This document shows positions 16,896 through 27,492 of a stretch of DNA of 64,000 nt, piece after piece; position 1 is the stretch's first letter; each line of letters starts with the position of its first letter. The notes under the pieces were generated by a model, which was not told the origin of the DNA, did no database searches, and saw only the letters and a program-made list of their open reading frames with translations. The stretch comes from Schaalia hyovaginalis. Its GTDB lineage: Bacteria; Actinomycetota; Actinomycetes; Actinomycetales; Actinomycetaceae. Where the stretch lies: positions 1,674,001 to 1,738,000 of the forward strand of contig NZ_JACHMK010000001.1 of NCBI RefSeq assembly GCF_014208035.1, given 5' to 3'. Position numbers and translations under genes: made by a program.

Positions 16896-18530
16896 GTGAT
16901 CGAGGCCCACCCCCTTCTCACTCTGATCCCGCCGATTCTCGCGATCGTCCTCGTCATCACGACGAAGCGCGTGCTCGCCTCGCTCGCCGCCGGCGTCGTC
17001 TCCGCGGCCCTCCTCGTGGCCGACGGATCGCTCACCGGAACGGCCGTCCTCGTGTGGAACTCCTTCGCGCAGATCTTCTGGTCCGAGGGCGCGATCAACG
17101 CCTACTACGTCCTGATCCTCGCCTTCCTCCTCACGCTCGGCGTCATCACCTCCCTCGTCCTCATGGCCGGCGGCACCGGAGCCTTCGCGGAGTGGACAAT
17201 GACGAAGATCAAATCCCGTCGCGGCGCTCAGATCCTCGCAGCGGCCCTCGGCACCGCGATCTTCATCGACGACTACTTCAATGCGCTCGCCGTCGGGCAG
17301 GTCGCGCGCCCGGTTAGCGACCGTCACAAGGTGTCGAGGGCGAAGCTCGCCTACCTCATCGATTCCTCCTCCGCACCCGTGGCCGTGCTCGCGCCCTTCT
17401 CCTCCTGGGGCGCCTCGATCATCGGCATCATGGCCCCGATCGTCGCCGCCGCCGCGATCGACGTCTCCGATGCGGGCGCCTTCATCCGCTCAGCGGGCAT
17501 GAACTACTACGCGATCGGCGCGATCGTCCTGCTCTGGCTCACGGTCGTCTTCGAGGTCGACTTCGGCTCGATGCGCCGCGAGGAGCGGCGCGCCGTCGAA
17601 TCCGGGGATCTCTTCGCCCCGGAGGCGCAGGTTCCCGGCCAGCTCACCGACAACCTCCCCCGCCACGAACCCGGGGCGAAGCGCGCGCTCATCGTCCCCT
17701 TCCTCATCCTCGTCGCCGGCGTCCTCGGCGGGATCGTCTGGACCGGCCACTCGGCCTCGGGCTCGTGGAGCGCCCTCGAGATCCTCGCGAGCACCGACGT
17801 CGCGCTCTCCCTCAACATCGGCGGCGTCCTCGGCCTCGTCTCGGCGGCCTACTACTACTTCCACTACACGCACGAGGATCCCCTCTTCGAGGTGAGGACC
17901 GCCCTCAGGGGCGTCGCCGAAGGGGCGCGCTCGATGCTCCCCGCGATCGAGATCCTCCTCCTCGCGTGGATGCTCGGCTCGCTCATCTCCGAACTCGGCA
18001 CCGGCGCCTATCTCGGCGGACTCGTCGAATCGGCGGAGGTCCCCGCGGCCTGGCTGATCCCGCTCCTCTTCATCGTCGCCGGCGCGATGGCCTTCGCGAC
18101 CGGCACCTCGTGGGGCTCCTTCGGCATCCTCCTGCCGATCGCCGGCGAGATCATGGCAGCGGTTCCCGAGGGGGCCGGGCTCCTCATCCCGGCTTTCGGC
18201 GCGGTCCTGGCCGGCGCCGTCTTCGGCGATCACTGCTCGCCGATCTCGGATACGACGATCCTCTCCTCGACGGGCGCGGGCTGCAACCACATCACGCACG
18301 TGAACACGCAGCTCCCCTACGCCCTCGCGGGCGCCGGCGCATCGCTGCTCGGATACATCGTCTACGCCCTGACGTTCAACGCGCTCATCGGCCTCATCGT
18401 CGTCATCGGAGCGCTCGTCGCACTGACGGTCGTCGTCCGAACGTGCCTGCCCCTCATCAAAGGAGCGGAGGCGGGCTCCCGCTCAGGCGCGCGGCTCCCG
18501 GAAGAGCCTCAGCGCCCTTCGCACCGCTGA
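16896..18530 (+). CDS. NhaC family Na+/H+ antiporter
   Basis: The GTG at 16896 follows GGAAGGAGCGCACC. The 544 residues hold about twelve hydrophobic segments and the NhaC/COG1757 signatures IDDYFNALAVGQVARPVSDR and DSSSAPVAVLAPFSSWG, plus FGDHCSPISDTTILSSTGAGC near the C-terminus. Family members exchange sodium (sometimes amino acids or malate for lactate) against protons at the cytoplasmic membrane; the substrate here is inferred. It stands alone between bcp and a tRNA-Leu. Confidence 0.88.
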   Translation: MIEAHPLLTLIPPILAIVLVITTKRVLASLAAGVVSAALLVADGSLTGTAVLVWNSFAQIFWSEGAINAYYVLILAFLLTLGVITSLVLMAGGTGAFAEWTMTKIKSRRGAQILAAALGTAIFIDDYFNALAVGQVARPVSDRHKVSRAKLAYLIDSSSAPVAVLAPFSSWGASIIGIMAPIVAAAAIDVSDAGAFIRSAGMNYYAIGAIVLLWLTVVFEVDFGSMRREERRAVESGDLFAPEAQVPGQLTDNLPRHEPGAKRALIVPFLILVAGVLGGIVWTGHSASGSWSALEILASTDVALSLNIGGVLGLVSAAYYYFHYTHEDPLFEVRTALRGVAEGARSMLPAIEILLLAWMLGSLISELGTGAYLGGLVESAEVPAAWLIPLLFIVAGAMAFATGTSWGSFGILLPIAGEIMAAVPEGAGLLIPAFGAVLAGAVFGDHCSPISDTTILSSTGAGCNHITHVNTQLPYALAGAGASLLGYIVYALTFNALIGLIVVIGALVALTVVVRTCLPLIKGAEAGSRSGARLPEEPQRPSHR

Positions 18531-18589
18531 ACCCGCCTCACGCAGTCGGCCGCCCCGATTCCCGGGCCGGATCCCGCAGGACACCCCGG

Positions 18590-18670
<81 letters not shown>

Positions 18671-18709
18671 GCCCCTTCATCCTAAGGGGAAGTGGAGCTC
18701 GGGCCCGAC

Positions 18710-19861
18710 TCAGTCCTCCCCCGCGCCCCGACGGGCCCTCTCGATCGTCGCCTCGCCGATGACCCGCGAGCCGCGGTAGAGGACCGCGGACTGACCGGCG
18801 GCGACGCCGCGGATCGGGAGGGCGAGGCGCACGGTCAGCGCCGACTCGCCCCCTTCGCGAGCGGCCCCGGCATCCGAATGAGTCAGCGATGCGAGCGGAA
18901 CGGGTTCGCCGTGGGCCCTCACCTGGACGAAGAGATCCGAAGTCCCGCTCGCGGCAGCGCCACCGCCTTGGTCCCCGAGATCATCCGGCGCCAACCACAC
19001 GACATCGGTGCAGGCGATCTCGTTGACGCTCAAGAGCTCGGAGGCGCCGACGACGACCTCGTTCGTCGCGGGACGGGTTTCGAGGACGTAGCGGGGGCGG
19101 CCGTCGGCCGCGGGCCGGTCGATGCGCAGGCCCTTGCGCTGCCCGACCGTGAAGTTCCAATAGCCCCCGTGCGAGCCGAGCGCCTCGCCCTCGGGACTGA
19201 CGATCCTGCCGGGTCGGCTGCCGAGCCTCGCGCGCAGGAAAGCGCGCGTATCGCCGTCGGGGATGAAGCAGATGTCGTAGGAATCGGGCTTGTCGCAGAC
19301 GCCCAGGCCGCGAGCCTCCGCTTCGGCGCGCACCTCCGCCTTCGAGCTCGCTCCGCCCAGGGGCAGCAGGACCCGCGACAGTTCCGAGCGCCCCATGACG
19401 GCGAGCACGTAGGACTGGTCCTTGAGCGGATCGGCGCCGCGATGAAGCTCCGGGCCCGCGGGCCCCTCGACGATCGACGCGTAGTGGCCGGTGCAGACGG
19501 CGTCGAATCCGAGGGCGCGCGCGCGTTCGGCGAGCTCGCGGAACTTCACGAACTCGTTGCATCGCACGCAGGGGTTGGGCGTGCGGCCGAGTGAGTACTG
19601 CTCGACGAAGTCCTCGATGACGGTCTTCTCGAAATCCTCGGCGAGGTCCCACACGTAGAAGGGGATCCCCATGATCTCCGCGGCCCGCGCGGCGTCCCCC
19701 GCGTCCTCGACCGAGCAGCAGCCGCGCGAGCCGATCCGGCATTCGAGGGGTTGGGAGGACAGGGCCATGTGGACGCCGACGACCTCATGACCGGCATCGA
19801 CGGCGCGAGCGGCGGCGACGGCGGAATCGACGCCGCCGGAAAGCGCGGCGAGAACGCGCAT
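18710..19861 (-). CDS. mnmA: tRNA-specific 2-thiouridylase MnmA
   Basis: MnmA adds sulfur to U34 of Lys, Glu and Gln tRNAs. The 383 residues carry the PP-loop SGGVDS at the N-terminus, the catalytic cysteines in NPCVRCN and DICFI, and the GQRKGL segment. The second of two adjacent ATGs is chosen, since AGGAGG lies five bases before it. It follows the cysteine desulfurase gene directly (its ATG uses the last base of that gene's stop), which fits its sulfur source: persulfide passed from the desulfurase. Confidence 0.95.
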   Translation of the reverse strand: MRVLAALSGGVDSAVAAARAVDAGHEVVGVHMALSSQPLECRIGSRGCCSVEDAGDAARAAEIMGIPFYVWDLAEDFEKTVIEDFVEQYSLGRTPNPCVRCNEFVKFRELAERARALGFDAVCTGHYASIVEGPAGPELHRGADPLKDQSYVLAVMGRSELSRVLLPLGGASSKAEVRAEAEARGLGVCDKPDSYDICFIPDGDTRAFLRARLGSRPGRIVSPEGEALGSHGGYWNFTVGQRKGLRIDRPAADGRPRYVLETRPATNEVVVGASELLSVNEIACTDVVWLAPDDLGDQGGGAAASGTSDLFVQVRAHGEPVPLASLTHSDAGAAREGGESALTVRLALPIRGVAAGQSAVLYRGSRVIGEATIERARRGAGED

Positions 19862-21108
19862 CATGACCTCCTCGAAGACGAACGCGCCGCGCGGGATCCC
19901 TCGCGCTCATCAAGGGCGCGCCCCGCGGCGACGGCCCGAGGGAGTGCGCGGAGGAAGGCCCCGATGTCCTCCGAGGCGGTCGAGGGCCCGGTCGAGACCC
20001 GCAGCGCCCCCAGCGCCTCGGCCTCGCTCGCGCCCATGACGAGGCGGACCGCGGAGGGACGGGTGACGCCCGCATGGCACGCCGATCCGGCCGAGACGGC
20101 GACGCCCGCCGCATCCATCGCCATGAGGACCGCCTCGGGATGCGCGGTCGGGATCGACAGGTGGATGATGGCCGGCGAGGCGAGCCCCGGATCGACGCTC
20201 GGGCGGATCGGCGCCCCCAGGGAATCGCTCGCAGCGTTCAGGCCGTCGAGGAGCTGCTCGCGCAATCCGAGCGCGTGCGCGCGTCGCGCACCGCGCTCCC
20301 GCACCGTCTCCTCCAGCGCGGCGGCCAGGGCGCACGCGCCGGCGACATCGGGGGTTCCCGAGCGCAGGCCCCGTTCGTGCCCGCCACCGGGCCGGTCCGT
20401 GCGCAGAGGCGTCCCCCTCTTCACGAGGAGGACCCCGGTGCCCACGGGGGCCCCGATCTTGTGCCCCCCGAGGGAGAGCAGATCGACGCCGAGCCCGGCG
20501 AAATCCGTATCCAGCACGCCCACGGCCTGCGCGGCATCCGTATGGACGAGGGGGCGGCCGCCCGTCGCCGCGGCTTCGGGCGCGGCGGCCGCAAGCGCCT
20601 CGACGAGGCTCCCGAGCGGTTGGATCGTTCCGATCTCCGAACTCACCAGCGTCAGGGAGGCCAGCGCCAGGGAATCCGCGTCGGCCGACAGGGCCGCCGG
20701 ATCGACCTCGACGACGCCCGAGGGCGCGACCCTGAGGCGCGAGACCTCGAAGCCCTCGTCGGCCAGGCCCTGCGCCTGCTCGCCGACCGCGTCATGCTCG
20801 ACCTCGGACAGCAGGACGCGGGTGCGCCCGGGGGCGAGGGCGCGGACCGCTCGGGCCGCCCCCGCGACTGCGAGCGCATCGGATTCGGTCGCGCCCGACA
20901 CGAGGACGACCTCGGCGCGCTCGGCCCCCAGGGCGGCCCCGATCCGCTCCCGGGCGTCCTCGAGCATCCGCCTGGCCCTGCGGCCGCCGGCGTGAAGCGA
21001 TGCGGGATTGCCCGGCTCGAGCGCGAGGGCGCACTGCGCCTCGATCCACGCCTCGCGCGCGCAATCGAGGATCGGCGAGGTCGCCGCGTGATCGAGGTAG
21101 TGCGTCAC
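19861..21108 (-). CDS. Cysteine desulfurase (NifS/IscS-like)
   Basis: This PLP enzyme removes sulfur from cysteine for tRNA thiolation or Fe-S assembly. The GTG at 21108 gives the standard start [12 protein letters not shown]. Visible motifs: [20 protein letters not shown], the PLP lysine in LGGHKIGAP, and the sulfur-accepting cysteine in SAGSACHAG. The 415-residue protein lies between etfA and mnmA, so it is likely the dedicated sulfur donor for MnmA. The C-terminus is Arg/Ser-rich and probably disordered. Confidence 0.92.
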   Translation of the reverse strand: MTHYLDHAATSPILDCAREAWIEAQCALALEPGNPASLHAGGRRARRMLEDARERIGAALGAERAEVVLVSGATESDALAVAGAARAVRALAPGRTRVLLSEVEHDAVGEQAQGLADEGFEVSRLRVAPSGVVEVDPAALSADADSLALASLTLVSSEIGTIQPLGSLVEALAAAAPEAAATGGRPLVHTDAAQAVGVLDTDFAGLGVDLLSLGGHKIGAPVGTGVLLVKRGTPLRTDRPGGGHERGLRSGTPDVAGACALAAALEETVRERGARRAHALGLREQLLDGLNAASDSLGAPIRPSVDPGLASPAIIHLSIPTAHPEAVLMAMDAAGVAVSAGSACHAGVTRPSAVRLVMGASEAEALGALRVSTGPSTASEDIGAFLRALPRAVAAGRALDEREGSRAARSSSRRS

Positions 21109-21112
21109 GGCG

Positions 21113-22111
21113 TCAGTTCTCGCCGCGAGCCGCCCGGATCGCCTCAAGGGCCTGGGGCACGACCTCGAAGAGATCGCCCACGACGCCGAAGTCGGCGATC
21201 TCGAAGATCGGCGCGTCCGGATCGTCGCACACGGCGACGATATGCGCGCTCGACTGCATGCCGACCGTGTGGTGGATCGCTCCGGACACGCCGAGGCCGA
21301 TGTAGAGCTTCGGCGAGATGTTCGCACCGGTCTGACCGATCTGGAGGTTCCTCGGGGCCCATCCCTCATCGGCGACGACGCGCGTGGCTCCGACTGCGGC
21401 GCCGAGTTCATCGGCGAGGGCGTTCACGACCGACATGTCGCCGTTGGTCCCTCGGCCCGCGACGACGACGGCATCGGCGTCGGCGAGGCTGACGCGGCCG
21501 GTCCCGCTCTCGGCGGTGGAGGAGACGACCTCGACGGCCCCGGCCTCCGGGCTCACCTCGAAGTCGACGTCCTCGATCACGGGGTCGCTCGGTGTCGCGG
21601 CCGGGACGACGGCGTGAGCGCCGGTCTTCACGGTGGCGACGGGCAGGGCGCCCGCTACGCGGATCCGGTTCGTCCAGGTCCCCGCGAGCGCGACGGTCGT
21701 CGCGATGAGGGCCTCGCCCTCGACCTCGAGGGCGGTCGCGTCGGCGACGACACCGGAGTCGAGGCGCATCGCGACCCGGGAGGCGACTTCCCGTCCCCGG
21801 TAGGACGAGGGCACGAGGAATGCGCCGTAGCGGTCGCCCGCGATGCAGGCGAGGACCGCGTCGGCGATGACGCCGCTGACCCGCGGGGCGAGATCGTCGA
21901 GCCTCGGGCGCAGGATCTTCCCCGCGCCGAGGGCTCCGAGGGCGGGGGCGTCGGGCGTCGACGGGAGGGCGACGACGTGAACCCCTCCGTCGGTGAGCTC
22001 TTTCGCGAGCGAGACGACCTGCGCGGAGGCCGGGGTGAGGCGCCATGAGCCCCCGTCGCCGCGCTGGTGCTCGACGAGGACGAGGATCGGGGTGTTGAGG
22101 AGGTCAGTCAT
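21113..22111 (-). CDS. etfA: Electron transfer flavoprotein alpha subunit
   Basis: The 332-residue protein carries the C-terminal FAD-binding domain typical of EtfA: GRGTNGDMSVV, GATRVVADEGWAPRNLQIGQ, then ISPKLYIGLGVSGAIHH. It pairs with EtfB to carry electrons between flavin dehydrogenases and the quinone pool or other acceptors. A GTG at 22117 overlapping the etfB stop is an alternative start. No dehydrogenase or bifurcating partner is in the window. Confidence 0.92.
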   Translation of the reverse strand: MTDLLNTPILVLVEHQRGDGGSWRLTPASAQVVSLAKELTDGGVHVVALPSTPDAPALGALGAGKILRPRLDDLAPRVSGVIADAVLACIAGDRYGAFLVPSSYRGREVASRVAMRLDSGVVADATALEVEGEALIATTVALAGTWTNRIRVAGALPVATVKTGAHAVVPAATPSDPVIEDVDFEVSPEAGAVEVVSSTAESGTGRVSLADADAVVVAGRGTNGDMSVVNALADELGAAVGATRVVADEGWAPRNLQIGQTGANISPKLYIGLGVSGAIHHTVGMQSSAHIVAVCDDPDAPIFEIADFGVVGDLFEVVPQALEAIRAARGEN

Positions 22112-22113
22112 CG

Positions 22114-22905
22114 TCACTTCACCACTTCGAGGAGGTAGGCGGCGAGGCGCTCGCCGGCATCGCCCGAGTCGGGGATGATCGTGCCGGGGCCGTTCTTCAT
22201 CACTTCCGCGGATTCGAGGACCTCGAGGACTCTCGAGCGGTCCACGATGAGCGCGCCGGCGCGAGTCGCGGCGATCTCGTCCAGGCCCCAGGAGTCCATC
22301 GGCTTCTTCCGGGCCGCCTTCATCGCCGCGAAGGCCGGGTAGCGGGGCTCGTTGATCTGGTCGGTCACCGAGACGACGAGGGGCATCGGGGCCGCGAGCA
22401 CGTCCTCGTACCCGTCGGCGTTGCGCGCGATCGTGGCCTTGCGGGCATCGAGGTCGACCTCGATGGAGTGGGCGAGGCCGAGGAGAGGCATTCCGAGTCG
22501 GGTGGCGAGGGCGGCCGGAAGCATGGAGGTCATCGAGTCGAGCGAGGCCATGCCGGTGACGACCATGTCGATCGGCTCATCGTCCCCGAGGCGTTGGACC
22601 GCGGCGGCGAGCACCGTCGCGGTCAGGCCCGCATCGGCGCCTTCGAGTCGTTCGTCGGTGACGAGGACCCCCCTGTCGGCGCCGAGTTGAAGCGCGCGGA
22701 GCAGGGCGTCCTCGGCGTCCTCGGGGCCCATGGTGAGGGCGATGACTTCGCCGCCGTGCTCCTCGACGAGCTGAACGGCGGCTTCCACCGCGTTCTCATC
22801 GAGCTCGTTGAGGACATCGTCCTCTCCTCGGACGATCCGGTGATCCTCGAAACGTCGATCCGACTGCATGTCGGGGACGTGCTTGACGCACACGATGATT
22901 CTCAT
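22114..22905 (-). CDS. etfB: Electron transfer flavoprotein beta subunit
   Basis: The ATG at 22905 gives the standard start MRIIVCVKHVPDMQSD. The 263 residues contain ELDENAVEAAVQL, LTMGPEDAEDALLRALQLGADR and VVTGMASLDS, all typical of EtfB. It heads an etfB-etfA-desulfurase-mnmA operon with almost no gaps. The 212 bases between it and the divergent glgX must hold both promoters; TAGTCTTATTGG near 23042 is AT-rich but not a clear match. Confidence 0.93.
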   Translation of the reverse strand: MRIIVCVKHVPDMQSDRRFEDHRIVRGEDDVLNELDENAVEAAVQLVEEHGGEVIALTMGPEDAEDALLRALQLGADRGVLVTDERLEGADAGLTATVLAAAVQRLGDDEPIDMVVTGMASLDSMTSMLPAALATRLGMPLLGLAHSIEVDLDARKATIARNADGYEDVLAAPMPLVVSVTDQINEPRYPAFAAMKAARKKPMDSWGLDEIAATRAGALIVDRSRVLEVLESAEVMKNGPGTIIPDSGDAGERLAAYLLEVVK

Positions 22906-23117
22906 GGGCCTAGAGTGCCACATTCGCGCCGCTTCACTCAGCGGGGGCCGATGCTCCATGGCGAAGCGCACATCTTATGCGCCCGCGACGGCGTTTGTGC
23001 GCCACGGGGGCCGTTTCCCGGTATTCCTCCGCCGCGCGGCCTAGTCTTATTGGCTGTAACGTTCGCCTCGGCCGTTAAAGAGGCGTGCGCGGCACGCGCC
23101 GCAAGAGGAGGGGGATC

Positions 23118-25412
23118 ATGACTCGGGACTTTGCCCACGACCATCACGCCGCGTACGCGAAGGTCGTGGAGCCTCATCCCGTTCCCCGCCGCCTCGGCGT
23201 CTCGCTGCGCCCGGACGGCCTGGACGTCTCAGTCGTGGCGCGCAGCGCCACCGCGGTCGAGTTCTGCGTGCTCGAAGCCGACTCCACGGAGACCCGCTAT
23301 CCCCTGCTCCCCTCGAACGAGGGGATCTGGCACGGACGCGTTCCCGGGCGGGGCGCGGGGACGCGCTACGGATTCCGCGTCCACGGGCCCTGGGACCCCG
23401 ATGCGGGGCTGTTCCACAATCCTTCGAAGTTCCTCCTCGACCCGTACGGCCGCGGCATCGAGGGCGGGGTCGACATGGGCCCCGCCGTCTACGCCCACAT
23501 GGTCGACGACGACCTGTACCCCGCCGCCTACCCCTTCAAGCGCTCCCCCCTGGATTCTCGCGGGCACGTCCCCGTTTCGGTCGTCGTCGACAATCGTTTC
23601 GCCGTCGCCCCCAAGCCCCGGATCCCCTGGGAGAAGACGATCGTCTACGAGATCCACGTCAAGGGCTTCACGAAGAACATGCCCGGCGTCCCCGCCGAGC
23701 TTCAGGGGACCTACGCGGGACTGGCGCATCCGGCGTCGGTCGACTACCTCAAGCGACTGGGCGTCACCTCGGTCGAGCTCCTCCCCGTCCACGCGAAATG
23801 CGAAGAGGCCTTCCTCGCCGAACGGGGGCTGACGAACTACTGGGGGTACTCGACACTGTCCTTCTTCGCCCCCGAGCCGGCCTACGCGACGCCGGCGGCG
23901 CGCAGGAACGGGGCCCAGGCCGTCGTCGACGAGTTCCGCGGCATGGTGTCGATCCTCCATCAGGCCGGGATCGAAGTGATCCTCGACGTCGTCTACAACC
24001 ACACCTGCGAAGGCGGGGACGGCGGCCCCACCCTGTCGTGGCGGGGCTTCGATTCGCCCCTCTACTACCGGCACACGAACACCCGGCCGACTCAGAACAT
24101 CGACGACACGGGCACGGGGAACACCGTGAACTTCGACGAGCCCGCGACCATGGCGATGGTGCTCGATTCGCTCCGGTACTGGGCGACCTCGATGGGGGTG
24201 GACGGCTTCCGCTTCGATCTCGCCGCGACCCTCGGGCGCTTCTCGACGGGATTCACCCCCATGCACCCCCTCCTCGTCGCGATGGCCACCGACCCTGAGA
24301 TCGGCACCTGCAAGCTCATCGCCGAACCCTGGGACATCGGGCCCGGCGGGTGGCAGACCGGTAACTTCCCCCTGCCGTTCTCCGAATGGAACGACCACTA
24401 CCGGGGCGCCCTGCGCAGTTTCTGGCTCTCCGACGTCAAGTCCCTCATCGAGGGCCGGGAGGCCTCCGGGCCGAACAACCTCGCAACGCGCCTGGCCGGC
24501 TCCCGCGATGTCTACGACCACGGGAAGGGCCGCGGTCGCGGGCCGAGGGCGTCGATCAACTTCATCACCGCCCATGACGGCTTCACCCTGGCCGATCTCA
24601 CGGCCTTCGACGCCAAGCACAACTGGGCGAACCTCGAGGGCAACCGAGACGGCTCGAACGACAACCGCTCGTGGAACCACGGGATCGAGGGCTGGGTCGC
24701 CTCGACGCTCTCCTCCACGGCCGAGGCGGCCGCGGCGCGCCCCGGCGAGGAGGGCGAGGAACTCGTCTACTGGAGGCGCCGCCGTTCCCAGCGCAACCTG
24801 CTCACGATGCTGCTGATCTCGGCCGGGACTCCGATGCTTGTGGGCGGCGACGAATTCGCGCGCACTCAGTTCGGCAACAACAACGCCTACTGCCAGGACT
24901 CGCCGATCTCCTGGCTCGACTGGAACCTCTCCGCCCCCCAGCTCGATCAGCTCGCCCTCACCCGCTGGCTCATCGCCCTCCGCTCGGCTCACCCCGTCCT
25001 GCGCCCCGACGTCTACGCCTCCGGCCTCCCGTATCACGCAGACACGGTGCCCGATCTGTCCTGGCACACCGCCCACGGCGATCCGATGCCGAACGAGGGC
25101 TGGACCCGATCGGAGAACCGCGTCTTCCAGATGCTCCGCTCAGGAGCGCGCTGGTCGGATCGCGACGCCCTCGTCATCGTGAACGGAACCCTGGAGCCCC
25201 AGGAGGTGCGCCTTCCCGAGGGCCACGGCCTCGATTGGCTCGTCGCCGTCGACACCGCGTGGGGGCCGATCGACGAAGCGATCCCGCCCTCGACCGATCC
25301 GCTCGCGCTCAGTCTGGATCTCGAGCAGGTCGCTCATCAGGACACCGTGTCGATCGCGCCGATCTCCGTGAAGGTCCTCCTGTCCGACCTCGCGGTGGAC
25401 GCGCGGGAATGA
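23118..25412 (+). CDS. glgX: Glycogen debranching enzyme GlgX
   Basis: The ATG at 23118 follows GAGGAGGGGGATC. The 764-residue protein has an N-terminal CBM48-type sandwich domain, then a GH13 barrel. Catalytic residues are seen in VDGFRFDLA (nucleophile Asp), LIAEPWDIG (acid Glu) and FITAHDGFT (Asp). EVILDVVYNHTCEGG and NYWGYSTLSFF are typical of isoamylase/GlgX enzymes, which cut alpha-1,6 branches of glycogen. glgE and glgB lie 2-4 kb downstream on the same strand. Confidence 0.95.
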   Translation: MTRDFAHDHHAAYAKVVEPHPVPRRLGVSLRPDGLDVSVVARSATAVEFCVLEADSTETRYPLLPSNEGIWHGRVPGRGAGTRYGFRVHGPWDPDAGLFHNPSKFLLDPYGRGIEGGVDMGPAVYAHMVDDDLYPAAYPFKRSPLDSRGHVPVSVVVDNRFAVAPKPRIPWEKTIVYEIHVKGFTKNMPGVPAELQGTYAGLAHPASVDYLKRLGVTSVELLPVHAKCEEAFLAERGLTNYWGYSTLSFFAPEPAYATPAARRNGAQAVVDEFRGMVSILHQAGIEVILDVVYNHTCEGGDGGPTLSWRGFDSPLYYRHTNTRPTQNIDDTGTGNTVNFDEPATMAMVLDSLRYWATSMGVDGFRFDLAATLGRFSTGFTPMHPLLVAMATDPEIGTCKLIAEPWDIGPGGWQTGNFPLPFSEWNDHYRGALRSFWLSDVKSLIEGREASGPNNLATRLAGSRDVYDHGKGRGRGPRASINFITAHDGFTLADLTAFDAKHNWANLEGNRDGSNDNRSWNHGIEGWVASTLSSTAEAAAARPGEEGEELVYWRRRRSQRNLLTMLLISAGTPMLVGGDEFARTQFGNNNAYCQDSPISWLDWNLSAPQLDQLALTRWLIALRSAHPVLRPDVYASGLPYHADTVPDLSWHTAHGDPMPNEGWTRSENRVFQMLRSGARWSDRDALVIVNGTLEPQEVRLPEGHGLDWLVAVDTAWGPIDEAIPPSTDPLALSLDLEQVAHQDTVSIAPISVKVLLSDLAVDARE

Positions 25413-25442
25413 GCCGGGGCGGCGCCACGGTAGGATCTGCCC

Positions 25443-26543
25443 ATGACCTCCAGTGAAGATGCCCTCGCCAATTCCACTTCCGACGCGTCGCTCGCGCGCT
25501 CGAAGGCGCGCTCGGCCGAGATCGACCGGGCGATCGATGAGAATCCCTCGCGCTTTAGGATCCTGACCGGCGACCGTCCCACGGGGCACCTCCATCTCGG
25601 CCACTACTTCGGGACCCTGCGCAATCGGGTCCTCCTCCAGGAGCGGGGCGTGCAGACCTGGGTGCTCATCGCCGACTACCAGGTCATCACCGACCGCGAT
25701 GGCGTGGGCCCGATCCGCGAGCGCGTCCTCGCGCTCATCGCCGACTACATCGCGGTCGGCATCGATCCTGAGCGCTCGGTGATCTTCAACCACTCGGCGA
25801 TCCCCGCGCTCAACCAGCTGATGCTCCCCTTCCTGTCGCTGGTCACCGAGTCCGAACTGCACCGCAATCCGACGGTCAAGGCGGAGCTCGAGGCGAGCGA
25901 CGGCCGTGCGATGTCCGGGCTCATGCTCACCTACCCGGTGCATCAGGCGGCCGACATCCTCTTCTGCAAGGCGAATCTCGTGCCCGTCGGGCAGGATCAG
26001 CTCCCCCACCTGGAGCAGGCGCGCCTCATCGCCCAGCGCTTCGACAAGCGCTACGGCCGCGCCAATCCTGATCGTCCCGTCTTCCCGCGCCCCGAGGCGC
26101 TGCTCTCGGAGGTGCCCCTGCTGCTGGGCACCGACGGCACCAAGATGTCGAAGTCGCGCGGCAACACGATCGAGCTCGGCATGAGCGCCGACGAGACCGC
26201 GAAGATCCTCAAGAAGGCGAAGACCGATGCCGAACGCCGCATCACCTTCGACCCTGCGAACCGTCCCGAGGTCTCCAACCTCCTGATGCTCGCCTCCTTG
26301 TCGACGGGACGGGCGCCCGAGGAGATCGCCGATGAGATCGGCGACAGGGGCGCGGGCGCCCTCAAGGCCTTCGTCACCGAGTCCCTGAACGAGATGTTCG
26401 CCCCGATGCGCGCACGGCGCGCGGAGCTCCTCGCGAATGAGGACTACCTGTGGTCGGTCCTGCGCGCCGGGGACGAGAAGGCGAACGCGCAGGCGGACGA
26501 GACCCTCGACGAGGTCCGCACCGCGATGCAGATGGACTACTGA
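25443..26543 (+). CDS. trpS: Tryptophanyl-tRNA synthetase
   Basis: This class I synthetase charges tRNA-Trp. The 366 residues contain the HIGH-like HLHLGHYFG near residue 48, GRAMSGLMLTYPVHQAADIL, VPVGQDQLPHLE, and KMSKS in GTDGTKMSKSRGN. There is a roughly 30-residue polar N-terminal extension. It lies 30 bases after glgX and is followed by a strong terminator. No Trp-responsive leader is visible. Confidence 0.95.
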   Translation: MTSSEDALANSTSDASLARSKARSAEIDRAIDENPSRFRILTGDRPTGHLHLGHYFGTLRNRVLLQERGVQTWVLIADYQVITDRDGVGPIRERVLALIADYIAVGIDPERSVIFNHSAIPALNQLMLPFLSLVTESELHRNPTVKAELEASDGRAMSGLMLTYPVHQAADILFCKANLVPVGQDQLPHLEQARLIAQRFDKRYGRANPDRPVFPRPEALLSEVPLLLGTDGTKMSKSRGNTIELGMSADETAKILKKAKTDAERRITFDPANRPEVSNLLMLASLSTGRAPEEIADEIGDRGAGALKAFVTESLNEMFAPMRARRAELLANEDYLWSVLRAGDEKANAQADETLDEVRTAMQMDY

Positions 26544-26567
26544 CGGACTGCTGAGCGACTCGGCTCC

Positions 26568-26599
26568 GGGTGCCCTCAGACCCCTGAGGGCACCCTTTT
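26568..26599 (+). terminator. Intrinsic terminator after trpS
   Basis: GGGTGCCCTCAG (26568-26579) pairs perfectly with 26584-26595 across a four-base loop, followed by TTTT. Confidence 0.9.
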
Positions 26600-26675
26600 C
26601 TATGCTCCCAGGACCTCCCCAAGGCGCGCATATCCTTGCTGGTGGGCCCTGTGCCGAGCGTCTAGCTTTCGAGCT

Positions 26676-27419
26676 ATGGAACCCGTGCTCACCATCGCCG
26701 CCCCCGTCTCAGCGGATGCTCGCCCCGCTCCCGAACGCAAGCACTCCGTCTCGCGGCGCCTCAACTGGTTGAGGGCCGGCGTCCTCGGGGCCAACGACGG
26801 CATCGTGTCGATCTCGGGCCTGCTCGTCGGCGTCGCCGCGGCCGATCCGACGAACACCCCCGCGATCGCCATCGCGGGCGTCGCCGGGATCGTCTCCGCC
26901 GCCCTTTCGATGTCGGTCGGCGAGTACGTGTCGGTGTCGACTCAGAGGGACACGGAGCGCGAGCTCGTCCGCGTCCAGAAGAGCCTCCTCGAAGCCGATC
27001 CCGAGGGCCAGGAGCGCAAGCTCGCGGACATGTGGGTCCGCCGCGGGCTCTCCGAGGAGACGGCCGCCCTCGTCGCCCGGGATCTGTCGCGTCACGATGC
27101 GCTCGACGCGCACCTGACGACCGAGCACAACATCGACCCGGACGACCTCACCAACCCCTGGGCGGCAGCGGGATCCTCATTCCTCGCCTTCCTCTTCGGC
27201 TCCCTCCTCCCCCTGCTCACGATGCTCGTCTTCCCGCCCGCGATTCGCATCCCCGCCACCTTCGTCGCGGTTCTCATCGCTCTGGCCCTCACCGGCTACG
27301 TGTCGGCGGCGCTCGGCGACGCGCCGCGCGGCCGCGCGGTGATCCGCCTCCTCCTCGGCGGAGCAGCGGCGATGGCCCTCACCTTCGTCGTCGGCCACGC
27401 CTTCGGGGTCAATGTCTGA
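26676..27419 (+). CDS. VIT1/CCC1 family metal transporter
   Basis: A 247-residue protein with about five hydrophobic segments shows the family signature GVLGANDGIVSISGLLVGV in the first helix and ALSMSVGEYVSVSTQRDTE in the second, followed by the cytosolic metal-binding loop region (EADPEGQERKLADMW...). Family members carry Fe2+ or Mn2+ out of the cytosol. A DtxR/MntR-type regulator lies elsewhere in the window, but no operator was identified here. The ATG follows TAGCTT at about 26660, possibly a -10 element for a very short leader. Confidence 0.88.
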   Translation: MEPVLTIAAPVSADARPAPERKHSVSRRLNWLRAGVLGANDGIVSISGLLVGVAAADPTNTPAIAIAGVAGIVSAALSMSVGEYVSVSTQRDTERELVRVQKSLLEADPEGQERKLADMWVRRGLSEETAALVARDLSRHDALDAHLTTEHNIDPDDLTNPWAAAGSSFLAFLFGSLLPLLTMLVFPPAIRIPATFVAVLIALALTGYVSAALGDAPRGRAVIRLLLGGAAAMALTFVVGHAFGVNV

Positions 27420-27492
27420 GGACGAGGCGCTGGGGCCGGTCCGCGGGCGAAGCGCCCCCGACCGGCCCCCTCCTTTGGGTACCCTGGGTGAG